Shown here: piece after piece, positions 54,724 through 63,814 of the stretch
Numbering within the stretch: position 1 is the first letter of the stretch
Layout of the letters: every line of letters begins with the position of its first letter
From: Arsenophonus sp052171895
GTDB lineage: Bacteria > Pseudomonadota > Gammaproteobacteria > Enterobacterales > Enterobacteriaceae
Assembly: GCA_052171895.1 (NCBI GenBank)
Contig: JBQMRN010000006.1
Span: 27,145-91,144, forward strand
Direction of reading: 5' to 3'
DNA length: 64,000 nt
The notes under the pieces: model-generated
What the model saw: only the letters and a program-made list of their open reading frames with translations
Told to the model about the DNA's origin: nothing
The model's database searches: none
Made by a program: the position numbers and the translations under genes

Positions 54724-55536
54724 TCAATGGAATATAATCTGCTGCCCTTCTATTGAATAAACTTGCATTTTTATCATTTCAGAAACAGGATCTTCTGGGC
54801 ATTGCTCAACAAAATAATTTAAATCAGAAATGGCGACATGATTACATTCAAGATGAGCAAAAATAAGTCCTCTATCACGTATTTCATAAGGATCTTTCGG
54901 ATCAAAAATTAATAATGTTTCACAAACTCTTAGTGCTTGTTCCATTTTTTTTTCTTCCATCAATGCAGCTTTTATTGTATCAAATATTTTGCGTATGATA
55001 ATTCGATGTGCAGTTTCTTCTATATCTTTTCGAGTCAGATGAGCAAAAGGACTAATTGTTCCCTTAACCCATAAATCAAGCATCTGCTCAGTAAGCGTCT
55101 CACCATTTATTGGGTTAATATACCAATAAGTAGCATTTTCTCGACGAACGCATAGAATAAGTTGAGTTAGAAAAATAATAGGCATCACTGGCAACTGTAA
55201 TTGAGTGGCAACATGTAAAAAAATTGTCCCCAATAAAACAAGTGCTCCCTGTCTTGCTATTAATACTTTATCCAGCCAAAGTGCCTCAGAAAGCGAATAA
55301 ACCCCTGTTACACCGCTAAAAAGCCAGTCTCGATAAAATAACTTTAATAATATAGATACTTGCGTTTCTATATCATCCTCAGGTTGTATTCTTTGTTTTG
55401 CTTCGGTAACCAAAAGCCTAAGTTGTGCATTAACTTGTTCAACCGGAAAATCTGGCCGAATAATTCGTGAAACAACTATAATACCTTCGCTTAGTGGTGC
55501 TTTATTAAATTCAAAATCAGCTATGGTTTTCATCAC
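54724..55536 (-). CDS. sirB1: SirB1/YchA family protein (transglutaminase-like/TPR)
   Basis: Function not well defined; a SirB1-family protein with an N-terminal transglutaminase-like fold and C-terminal tetratricopeptide part. 270 residues (E. coli 269). Matches: DFEFNKAPLSEG at the start, GVYSLSEALWLDKVLIARQGALVLLG, LPVMPIIFLTQLIL, INPINGETLTEQMLDLW, DTIKAALMEEKKMEQALRVC, FDPKDPYEIRDRGLIFAHL and YFVEQCPEDPVSEMI. The start overlaps prmC by 20 bases; in E. coli sirB2 lies between them and is absent here. Confidence 0.93.
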   Translation of the reverse strand: MMKTIADFEFNKAPLSEGIIVVSRIIRPDFPVEQVNAQLRLLVTEAKQRIQPEDDIETQVSILLKLFYRDWLFSGVTGVYSLSEALWLDKVLIARQGALVLLGTIFLHVATQLQLPVMPIIFLTQLILCVRRENATYWYINPINGETLTEQMLDLWVKGTISPFAHLTRKDIEETAHRIIIRKIFDTIKAALMEEKKMEQALRVCETLLIFDPKDPYEIRDRGLIFAHLECNHVAISDLNYFVEQCPEDPVSEMIKMQVYSIEGQQIIFH

Positions 55537-56371
55537 ATTTCCATTGACCTACTGTAATACGATCATTACCAGCATAATCCTGAAAAGTTACTACCTGTTG
55601 ATAATGATGACAGGAAAATAATCGCCTTACTTGCCTTCCCTGCAACCACCCGTGTTCGAGTAAAAGCCATCCATTATTAGCTAAATAGTTATGCGATTCT
55701 TCAATTAGCAATTGAATATCAGCCAACCCATGATTAGCTGATATTAATGCTTTTTTAGGTTCAAAACGCACATCACCTTGTTGTAAATGTGGATCACATT
55801 CATCAATGTAAGGTGGATTACTAATAATCATATCAAATTGCTGAATAGGTAGCGAAGTAAACCAATTACTTTTGCAAAATTTGATATTATTAATCAGCAA
55901 ATTATTTGCATTAAGTTTGGCAAGTGTAATTGCAGCATCACTAACATCAACACCGACTATCTTCGCTTGTGGACACTCTGATGCTAAAGCTAATGCCACA
56001 GCACCCGTACCAGTCCCCAAATCTAATATTTTTACTACTCGCTTTTCCGATAATAATTGTAATGCTCGCTCAACTAAGCACTCTGTATCCGCACGAGGTA
56101 TTAACGTCACAGGTGAAACTTTTATTGGTAATGACCAAAACTCTTTTTCTTCTACTATGTAGGCGATAGGCTCACCCTTAGCCCGACGATTTAATAGATG
56201 TTCAAGCTGTTGTTGTTGCTTAACAGTTAACTTTGTTTTGCCAAATACAATAAGGAAAGTCCGTGTTTTTCCTGTTATATATTGCAATAAAACTTCAGCA
56301 TCACATTTAGCACTATCACTATGGCAAAGAAGCTTATTAGCTGCATAAACTAACCAATGCTGATAATTCAT
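55517..56371 (-). CDS. prmC: Release factor glutamine methyltransferase PrmC
   Basis: Methylates the GGQ glutamine of release factors RF1 and RF2 using S-adenosylmethionine. 284 residues (E. coli 277). Visible: SAM-binding motif LDLGTGTGAVALALA (about 117-131), VDVSDAAITLAK, the NPPY motif in MIISNPPYIDECD (about 185) and LLLEHGW. The ATG shares one base with the prfA stop (TAATG), so translation is probably coupled. The C-terminal end (QWKCDENHS) runs into the sirB1 start and differs from the usual GRYYQ-type end, probably formed when sirB2 was deleted. Confidence 0.96.
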   Translation of the reverse strand: MNYQHWLVYAANKLLCHSDSAKCDAEVLLQYITGKTRTFLIVFGKTKLTVKQQQQLEHLLNRRAKGEPIAYIVEEKEFWSLPIKVSPVTLIPRADTECLVERALQLLSEKRVVKILDLGTGTGAVALALASECPQAKIVGVDVSDAAITLAKLNANNLLINNIKFCKSNWFTSLPIQQFDMIISNPPYIDECDPHLQQGDVRFEPKKALISANHGLADIQLLIEESHNYLANNGWLLLEHGWLQGRQVRRLFSCHHYQQVVTFQDYAGNDRITVGQWKCDENHS

Positions 56372-57453
56372 TAATCCTGCTCTGATAAAGCAGAGAATTG
56401 ATCTGCTTTATATTCGTTAATAATAGGTTGGATTAAGCTATCTAATTTTCCCTCTATTACTTCATCTAAACAATACAGAGTTAAATTGATACGATGATCA
56501 GTAACGCGGCCTTGGGAAAAATTATAAGTTCTGATCCTATCTGAACGATCACCTGAGCCGAGTAGATTACGGCGCTCTGATGCTTTTGCTTCACGGCGTT
56601 TCTGCACTTCTAATGCACGAATACGGGCTGCTAAAACCGACAACGCTTTGGCTTTATTTTTATGCTGAGAACGTTCATCCTGACATTCAGCCACAATCCC
56701 AGTTGGAATATGGGTTATACGGATCGCGGAATCAGTGGTATTAACGTGTTGTCCGCCTGCGCCTGATGAACGAAAAGTATCAATTCTTAAGTCACTAGGG
56801 TTAATACCAGGTAGTTCTGTTAACGGAATTTCAGCCAAGATAGCTATTGTACAAGCAGAGGTATGAATACGCCCTTGAGATTCTGTTTCTGGCACCCGTT
56901 GGACACGATGTCCCCCTGACTCAAACTTTAGACGGCCATATACACTTTTACCAGAAACTTTGGCGATAATTTCTTTATATCCACCGTGTTCTCCTTCACT
57001 CGCATTTATAACTTCAATACGCCAGCGACGGAATTCGGCATAACGGTTATACATTCTAAAAAGATCACCGGCAAATATTGCAGCCTCATCACCACCAGTA
57101 CCTGCTCGAATTTCTAAAAAGCAATTTTTTCCATCATCAGAATCTTTAGGTAACAATAAAATCTGTAGCTGTTGTTCAAATTCCTCATTACGTTTTTTTG
57201 CTTCTTTCAATTCTTCCTGAGCCATGTCGCGCATTTCAGAATCATGCAGTAATATTTCAGCCGTCTCAATATCTTGCTGAACAGTGCGCCATAACTGAAA
57301 ATATTTGATTACATCAGTTAACTGCGCATACTCCTTAGAGAATGCGAGAAAACGCTCTTGATCTCTGATCACTTCAGGATCAACCAGATTAGCTTGAATT
57401 TCTTCGTACCGTTCCTGCAATCCTTCTAATTTAGAAATTATTGAAGACTTCAT
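56371..57453 (-). CDS. prfA: Peptide chain release factor 1
   Basis: Recognises UAA and UAG stop codons and triggers peptide release. 360 residues, the family length. The codon-reading tripeptide is PET in RVPETESQGRIH (PxT form); the catalytic GGQ is in SSGAGGQHVNTTDS (about 230-240). RAGTGGDEAAIFAGDLFRMY and the C-terminal RSDRIRTYNFSQGRVTDHRI are also clear. The gene followed hemA in an operon; hemA is now dead, 35 bases upstream, so prfA transcription must come from the old hemA promoter or a new one inside the relic. Confidence 0.97.
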   Translation of the reverse strand: MKSSIISKLEGLQERYEEIQANLVDPEVIRDQERFLAFSKEYAQLTDVIKYFQLWRTVQQDIETAEILLHDSEMRDMAQEELKEAKKRNEEFEQQLQILLLPKDSDDGKNCFLEIRAGTGGDEAAIFAGDLFRMYNRYAEFRRWRIEVINASEGEHGGYKEIIAKVSGKSVYGRLKFESGGHRVQRVPETESQGRIHTSACTIAILAEIPLTELPGINPSDLRIDTFRSSGAGGQHVNTTDSAIRITHIPTGIVAECQDERSQHKNKAKALSVLAARIRALEVQKRREAKASERRNLLGSGDRSDRIRTYNFSQGRVTDHRINLTLYCLDEVIEGKLDSLIQPIINEYKADQFSALSEQD

Positions 57454-57488
57454 TCGTTATGTTAGACCTTACTAAAGGTAGTTTAATT

Positions 57489-58759
57489 TTACTCCAGTCC
57501 TAAGCTATCTTTTAGAATATTAAGAAGATGAATATTACCATTTGTCGCTACTTACTGATTACTGAAGTGAATTGGCTGGTGAGCGGATCAATCGATTCAT
57601 TAACTGATAAGTCAATTGGTTAATCACTTGCTTACTATCTGCAGCATTTCACAACGAAGCAAGCGCTTTTCTGCCATTTCAGCCCTAATTTGCTCTGCCT
57701 GACTACGATAATCACGAATTGTATTGACAGATGACTGAGAACGCAACCAATCCATAAAATAAGCACTTTACTTGCTCAATAATAAGCTCTCCCTGAATTA
57801 CTGCTATTTTCCATTGTTTTACATTGTGGTGTTGCACAATTGCATGCAAATCATCAACGCTATAGAGATAAATATTATTTAATTTATCAACATCTGGTTC
57901 AATATCTTGCGAAACAGCAATATCAATAAGCAAGATCACCTTATTTATTACAGCTGGCTTTTATTGCCCGTTCAACCATCTCTTTACTAATAATCGGTAA
58001 AGGGATGACAGTAGAACTAATAACAATATCCACGTCTACTAAACAAGTATCAATCTCACCTAAAGTGATAATTTCTACACCAACTTAATTAGCAAAATAT
58101 GCAGCAAGTTCACGAGTTCGATTAGCGATAATCAAGCGCTTAGCACAATGTTTGCGAAAATGGCATTCAGGCAGTTCGATCGTATCACCGGCACCTACCA
58201 ATAAAATATGCAATTCAGATAATGATTCAAAAATCTGATGGGCTAGTGTACACATGCGACAAAAGCAACTGAAACCGCATTAGTGCCAATTTCTATTTCC
58301 GTATGAATACGTTTAGCAACTGAAAATGAGCGTTGAAATAAACGCTCCAACTCACTAGATAATTTTTATAGTACTGAGATTTATAAAATGCTTGTTTAAC
58401 TTGACTTAAAATTTGCGGTTCACCTAAGACTAATGAATCTAATCTATTAGCAACACGCATTAAATGGCTAACAGCAACATTATCTTTATGCCAATAAATA
58501 CTTACTCTAAGATCATTTAAATTTAAATGATGACAATTGCATAACCAATCAATTAATTGATCTTCTAGGGATTCTTGTGAGTCAACGTATAGATAAAGCT
58601 CAGTACGATTACATGTAGAAAGCACAACGCCGATATGAACAAGTGGCTGCTAAAGTAAATTATCCAGTACGTATTCAATTTTTCCGGCCAAAAATTTAAC
58701 CGTTCACGTAACCTTATAGGAGCAGTTTTATAGTTTATATCGAGTGCAAATAATTTCAT
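57489..58759 (-). pseudogene. hemA: hemA relic (glutamyl-tRNA reductase)
   Basis: Full-length relic. Ordered pieces: MKLFALDINYKTAPIRLRER from the ATG at 58757-58759, MLSTCNRTELYLYVDSQESL, DLRVSIYWHKDNVAVSHLMR, VANRLDSLVLGEPQILSQVK, a broken middle with LLVGAGDTI-like sequence, LLIDIAVSQDIEPDVDKLNN, IYLYSVDDLHAIV, IRDYRSQAEQIRAEMAEKRL, LTYQLMNRLIRSPANSLQ and NILKDSLGLE with a stop at 57489. At least four frameshifts and a few stops. The active cysteine region STCNRTE is still readable. Loss removes the first step of haem synthesis from glutamate. Divergent from lolB as in E. coli. Confidence 0.95.
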
Positions 58760-59019
58760 GTTCACTAAATCAAATAACTAACTGGTTTTTAAACATCTGT
58801 TAAGCACAAAAAAATAAAACCAATAGCTTTAATAAAAAAATTTTTAGGTAGTATTCTACTTTATGCAACTAAACAATTAAAGATCTTAAACTAAGCAAAT
58901 GAATAAATCTGGTATTTTTAATTATAGTTATATTTAACTTAATAATATTCTGATCGATATCAACAAATTAATATCACTTATCTGAAATTCATACTACTTA
59001 TCTGAATAGGAAATATTTA
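58760..59019. promoter_or_regulatory. Divergent promoter region hemA relic / lolB
   Basis: 260 AT-rich bases between two divergent genes. It should drive lolB-ispE-prs to the right and, if still active, the hemA-prfA-prmC-sirB1-kdsA series to the left. A direct repeat of CTTATCTGAA(A/T) at 58978-59006 lies just before lolB. No single promoter stands out. Confidence 0.4.
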
Positions 59020-59673
59020 ATGATACTTATTGCTAAGCAATTTGCCATTTTACGTCACTATTGTTGGAAATTTATTCCATTACTTGCTGTTTTTTTGACC
59101 GCTTGTACATTTAACCAACAGTTAACAAGTAAAAAAAACACCTCAATAACTAATCCATTATGGATAAACCACCAGCAGCAACTAGCCAAGCTGACAAAAT
59201 TTCAAACACGTGGTTCTTTTGCTTATATTGGCACCGATAATAAAAGCTATGCCCAATTCTTTTGGCAACAATATACGCTGTATAATTACCGCCTGTTGCT
59301 AACCAATCCCTTAGGAACAACAGAATTAGAGCTCAATGTAACACCTAACGTTACTCAGCTAATGGATAGAGAAGGTAAAAAATATATCAACTATGATTCA
59401 ACAGAGATGATTTATCAATTAACAGGTATGAACATCCCAATTGAAAACCTGCCCTATTGGTTAATTGGTTTACTAACTAATGCCACATTATTCACATTAG
59501 ATGAAAATGGGCTGTTAAAAAGCATTGAATATAGGCAAAATAGCGAAATCTGGCATTTAAACTACCTTGCTTATCATCAAGATAGCCAACCTAAACTACC
59601 AAGCCGTATTGAATTAACACAAGGTAAAAACCGTATTAAGTTAAAAATAGACAGTTGGACACTAAACGAATGA
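59020..59673 (+). CDS. lolB: Outer membrane lipoprotein receptor LolB
   Basis: Outer-membrane lipoprotein that takes lipoproteins from LolA and inserts them. 217 residues (E. coli 207). Signal peptide residues 1-28 with lipobox LTAC and lipidated Cys29. Conserved: FQTRGSFAYIGTDNKSYAQFFWQQ, YRLLLTNPLGTTELELNV, MIYQLTGMNIPIENLPYWLIG, LTQGKNRIKLKIDSWTL. The start may be a few codons later, but the ATG at 59020 has a GGAAAT-like site upstream. First gene of lolB-ispE-prs; its stop overlaps the ispE start. Confidence 0.95.
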   Translation: MILIAKQFAILRHYCWKFIPLLAVFLTACTFNQQLTSKKNTSITNPLWINHQQQLAKLTKFQTRGSFAYIGTDNKSYAQFFWQQYTLYNYRLLLTNPLGTTELELNVTPNVTQLMDREGKKYINYDSTEMIYQLTGMNIPIENLPYWLIGLLTNATLFTLDENGLLKSIEYRQNSEIWHLNYLAYHQDSQPKLPSRIELTQGKNRIKLKIDSWTLNE

Positions 59674-60536
59674 TATTAACATGGCCTTCACCCGCAAAGC
59701 TTAATTTATTTCTCTATATTATCGGCCGTCAAGCTGATGGCTACCATCAACTTCAGACCTTATTCCAATTTCTTAATTATGCTGATGAAATCACGATCAA
59801 ACCACGTGAAGATAATCAAATTCGGCTGCTTACCCCATTTATTAATTTACCAGCAGAAAATAACCTTATTGTTAGAGCAGCGCATTTATTACAGCGTTAT
59901 TGCCTTGAAATAAACCGCGCTGATGATCATCAAGGTGCGGATATTTATGTTAATAAAAAATTACCTATAGGTGCTGGTTTAGGTAGTGGCTCGTCTAACG
60001 CAGCAACCACCTTAATTGCCTTAAATCATCATTGGCAAACTCATATTAATGATAATACGCTAGCTGAGCTTGCCCGTCAGCTCGGCGCAGATGTTCCGGT
60101 ATTTGTAACTGGTCATGCCGCTTTTGCAGAAGGCATCGGTGATCAACTTTTGCCAGCCAATCCGGAAGAAAAATGGTATTTAGTGGCCTACCCAGGAATA
60201 AATATTGCTACACAAGAAATTTTTGCTGATCCGGAATTAAAACGAAATTCAGCAAAACGCTCATTAAGGACCTTATTACAAGGGCCATACGAAAATGATT
60301 GTGAATCAATTGCAATAAAACGTTTCCCTGAGGTTGAAGAGCTTATTTCATGGCTGCTAGAATATCCATCATCACGTCTTACTGGCACAGGTGCTTGCGT
60401 TTTTGCTGAATTTGAAACTGAAGCTGCTGCTAGTAAAGTATTAAATAAAGCCCCAGAGTGGGTACAGGGATTCATTGCGCAAGGCGTTAACCAGTCTCCT
60501 TTACATACATTCCGCGCTGGGATTTCCAGATATTAA
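59670..60536 (+). CDS. ispE: 4-diphosphocytidyl-2-C-methyl-D-erythritol kinase
   Basis: GHMP kinase of the MEP pathway of isoprenoid synthesis, acting on CDP-methylerythritol. 288 residues from the ATG at 59670, which overlaps the lolB stop as ATGA; a TTG five codons upstream in frame is less likely. Visible: WPSPAKLNLFLYI with the catalytic lysine, DGYHQLQTLFQFL, the ATP loop LPIGAGLGSGSSNAAT, LGADVPVF, GHAAFAEGIGD, and C-terminal SRLTGTGACVFAEF. Probably supplies the undecaprenyl carrier and quinone precursors that MurJ-dependent wall synthesis needs. Confidence 0.97.
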   Translation: MILTWPSPAKLNLFLYIIGRQADGYHQLQTLFQFLNYADEITIKPREDNQIRLLTPFINLPAENNLIVRAAHLLQRYCLEINRADDHQGADIYVNKKLPIGAGLGSGSSNAATTLIALNHHWQTHINDNTLAELARQLGADVPVFVTGHAAFAEGIGDQLLPANPEEKWYLVAYPGINIATQEIFADPELKRNSAKRSLRTLLQGPYENDCESIAIKRFPEVEELISWLLEYPSSRLTGTGACVFAEFETEAAASKVLNKAPEWVQGFIAQGVNQSPLHTFRAGISRY

Positions 60537-60596
60537 ACCAATATAAAATATTTTTGGTTGATAATATCTCTATAGATGCAATCCTGAGGTTTTTAC

Positions 60597-61544
60597 GTGC
60601 CTGATATGAAGCTTTTTGCTGGTAATGCTACACCGGAACTTGCTCAACGTCTTGCTAATCGCCTTTATACAAGTCTTGGCGACGCTGCGGTTGGTCGTTT
60701 TAGTGATGGTGAAGTTAATATACAAATTAATGAAAATGTCCGTGGTGGTGATATTTTCATCATACAATCAACGTGTGCCCCAACAAACGACAATTTAATG
60801 GAGCTTGTTGTCATGGTTGATGCACTACGTCGTGCATCTGCTGCTCGGATCACTGCTGTCATTCCCTATTTTGGTTATGCACGCCAAGATCGCCGCGTAC
60901 GTTCAGCGCGTGTGCCTATTACCGCTAAAGTAGTGGCTGATTTCCTTTCCAGTGTCGGTGTTGACCGTGTCTTAACTGTCGATCTGCATGCCGAACAAAT
61001 CCAGGGGTTTTTTGATGTTCCAGTAGATAACGTTTTTGGTAGTCCGATCTTATTAGAAGATATGCTACGACAAAATCTAGACAATCCAATTGTCGTTTCA
61101 CCAGATATAGGCGGAGTTGTACGCGCCAGAGCCATTGCTAAATTATTAAACGATACCGATATGGCTATTATTGATAAACGTCGACCACGAGCAAATATTT
61201 CTAAAATTATGCATATCATTGGTGATGTAGCTAATCGAGACTGTGTAGTGGTTGATGATATGATCGATACCGGCGGTACCTTGTGTAAAGCTGCTGAAGC
61301 ACTTAAGGAACGAGGGGCTAAACGAGTTTTTGCTTATGCTACCCATCCCATATTTTCAGGAAATGCTGTCGCTAATATTAAAGATTCAGTCATTGATGAG
61401 GTGGTTGTTTGTGACACTATTCCCTTATCGGATGAAATCAAACAGCTCAATAAGGTTCGCTCTTTAACGCTATCAGATATGTTGGCTGAAACCATTCGCC
61501 GGATCAGCAACGAAGAGTCAATCTCAGCGATGTTTGAACACTAA
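60597..61544 (+). CDS. prs: Ribose-phosphate pyrophosphokinase (PRPP synthetase)
   Basis: Makes PRPP from ribose 5-phosphate and ATP for nucleotides, His, Trp and NAD. 315 residues, as in E. coli, and nearly the same sequence. GTG start (MPDMKLFAGNATPELAQR), the start codon also used in E. coli, with GAGG about 9 bases upstream. Key parts: FSDGEVNIQINENVRGGDIF, PYFGYARQDRR with the catalytic loop, VDLHAEQIQGFFD, and the PRPP-binding VVDDMIDTGGTL (about 217-228). The best conserved gene of the window. 60 bases after ispE. Confidence 0.98.
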   Translation: MPDMKLFAGNATPELAQRLANRLYTSLGDAAVGRFSDGEVNIQINENVRGGDIFIIQSTCAPTNDNLMELVVMVDALRRASAARITAVIPYFGYARQDRRVRSARVPITAKVVADFLSSVGVDRVLTVDLHAEQIQGFFDVPVDNVFGSPILLEDMLRQNLDNPIVVSPDIGGVVRARAIAKLLNDTDMAIIDKRRPRANISKIMHIIGDVANRDCVVVDDMIDTGGTLCKAAEALKERGAKRVFAYATHPIFSGNAVANIKDSVIDEVVVCDTIPLSDEIKQLNKVRSLTLSDMLAETIRRISNEESISAMFEH

Positions 61545-61808
61545 ATAATAAATTACGTTCAGTTAAATTTTTACCCACTCTATTTATTAACTTAGTATTA
61601 CCGAAAACCATTTGATATTCATCATAGGGGTTTTATTTATTACAAGCTATATCATCGGCGATAACGTTCATCAAAATTTCGCACCTACCAATAACGATCA
61701 GCAATGCCTTCATAATCACTTACCTCTAGTACCAGCTAAATCAAAGCACAAATAAAAAGACTCATCAGTGATATTTCTGCTAAATATTTTGGCAGATTTA
61801 ACTGTTTG
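61545..61808. other. Spacer downstream of prs
   Basis: No gene that I recognise. A short minus-strand reading, SAKIFSRNITDESFYLCFDL then AGTRGK, is protein-like but too short and matches nothing I know. No clear terminator after prs. Confidence 0.35.
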
Positions 61809-62046
61809 GTCCAGGATCATTATAGACCTTCGGCGCACAACCTTATTCATGGCAAGATAGCTACTGTCGGATATAGTTGATGGGAAAATATCATGATGAT
61901 GAGTCTCTATCGTCAAGCAACTACAACACCTAAACCCACCACTGCTTTTCAGGCAAGCAAAGAGCCTGCGTCTACTTTACCTAAGCGTTATGGCATATCC
62001 GAACTTCCAATTCCTAAATGGAAAAAACGAGATGATATTGATGATC
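61809..62046 (+). mobile_element. IS481-like element, 5' part (split by IS1595-like insertion)
   Basis: Starts GTCCAGGATCATTATAGACC. The 66-codon frame 61893-62093 reads RQATTTPKPTTAFQASKEPA, then STLPKRYGISELPIPKWKKR and DDIDDR: the best-kept helix-turn-helix start of this transposase. Broken at 62046, directly after TGATGATC. Confidence 0.8.
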
Positions 62047-63053
62047 GGCTATGTTGGCAAAGGTTGTTGCTTTTCTCGAAGAGAAATTTATAGCCAGGTC
62101 TGTATTTCAATTGTTGTGGTTTCAAACAATCTTTTCTAGGCCGGATAATTTGGTAAATAAAACAACTCCACACCATGAAATCTAGTCAGCTATCCTTTTA
62201 ATCGGCTGATATAACTGTTCACAGTTTGAATGTGGAATTCCTTAGCAATAACTTTCTAATTCTCCAACTTTATTAGGCGATGCTGAGTAATTTTATGCTC
62301 GCTGGTAAAGATTTTGTACCATTTAGCTCCATCCGAGTAGAGTATAGATTTTTTATCAATAATCAGCTCAAAAAAACGGCTAACACACTCTGCATTAAAC
62401 GCTTTAAGAATCTTATCGCTCAGATGACTCTGTCAATCTTTGTCAATTAAGACCATGATTTTTCTTTCTTTTTATCTCATCCTCTTCCAGGTTTTTCTAG
62501 TTTTTCTATGTGAGATATAACGCTTCCATTTAAACGCTTCCCTTTAAAAGATTTAGAGAAAAATGTTTCATCTACTTCAATAATAGCAATTAGTAGATTT
62601 ATATTGGCTGTCACCGATAAAGCAAGGAAGCAGTGACAGCATCCTAAATGCTGTTTTCAAATCAATAGCTGTTTGTTTCGCCGATTCCAGTAAAGTCAAC
62701 CTATTCAAGATAGATTGCAGATACTAAACTATTTATCCTTGTGAGGTAGTTTAGCCAGAGGAGTTTCAGTAAGATTCTTAAATCTTTTCCTGCAATTAGG
62801 GATTTTGTGACGATATCCATGTAACCCTATAATGAATCTCCCCCACCGAATAACATGCTCACTGTAATAATATGGGCAGGATAAAGTGGAATAAGTTCCT
62901 TCAATGCATGAATCAACATCATCCAACAAATTCTCGTCGAGCTAACTAATGAGATGCAGCTTTATGTTGGTTGGGAGTGAGAAAAAAGTTTCTTTAAACT
63001 GTATGACTTTTTTCTTTTTTATGGCAACCTTTGTAACTAAGTAACTAAAATTC
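62047..63053 (-). mobile_element. IS1595-like element inserted in IS481-like copy, right end lost
   Basis: Starts GGCTATGTTGGCAAAGG directly after TGATGATC. Minus-strand fragments TFFSKSFKG and RWxxCRHCFLALSVTANINLL are eroded; the N-terminal zinc-ribbon side is at 62729-62929 (SPYYYSEHVIRWG...NCRKRFKNLTETPLAKL). The right terminal repeat and about 170 bases of the adjoining IS481-like element were deleted. Confidence 0.78.
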
Positions 63054-63624
63054 TTTAAAAGCTACAAGCCTAATTATCTAAATGTAGATGTAAAATATCT
63101 TCTACAAATCCAAAATGAAACTTCACGACGTTATCTTTAGCGTAGGTATAAGATCCTTCAACCCGATGGGTTTTATCCCTTTTTACAAGACCAAGACCGC
63201 GACAATGCTCGACGCTTCTTACGTAATCCTTAAGCGAGCATTCCCAATGGATTTCCATAAAATACTTACAGACAATGACATACAATTTATAGACCATCTG
63301 TTTGATCTACAAAAATATTCAGCATCAAAAAACATAAATTAGGCCATTTGTGTATAGAGCTTGGTATAGAAAAGAGCGACTTAGTTCGCTGAAGCATCCT
63401 GAAACGAATGCTATGCTCGAGTGATGATTTAGTTTTCCCAGAGAAGATGAACTACAAAACCATCATTTTAATTTTGGTGAAGAGCTTAAGATCACTCTAC
63501 ATCGATATATTTAGCTGTATAATTAGACAGAAATTACCCCGATCAGTATCGGGTAATAAAATTCCATTGTAATCTATAAAACATTAGTTCAAAGTTAAAT
63601 CTAAATTTTTATTCAATAAAATCC
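63054..63624 (+). mobile_element. IS481-like element, 3' part
   Basis: Resumes inside the integrase core: KLHDVIFSVGIRSFNPMGFI, LYKTKTATMLDASYVILKRA, FHKILTDNDIQFIDHLFDL (63115-63342), then broken tail with LGNKIPLQSIKH and the element tip near AAATCCATACTCACTTCC. Confidence 0.78.
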
Positions 63625-63814
63625 ATACTCACTTCCAGTGATAGTAAGTTATATTATAGTAATAATTTTCTAATAAAGATTGAGGAACTTGCTCACATTA
63701 GATGAGATCTAATTCAAAATCTATATATAAAACTATTTTATTAAAAAAAGTAGCTATTATGCAGCTAACCTAATTAAAATAATCTATTTTCATAAAATTT
63801 AATTTTATATACTC
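63625..63814. other. AT-rich spacer
   Basis: Nothing recognised between two insertion sequence copies. Confidence 0.4.

Noticed and set aside
60665..61346. Minus-strand frames opposite prs
   Set aside because: Shadow frames over the highly conserved prs gene.
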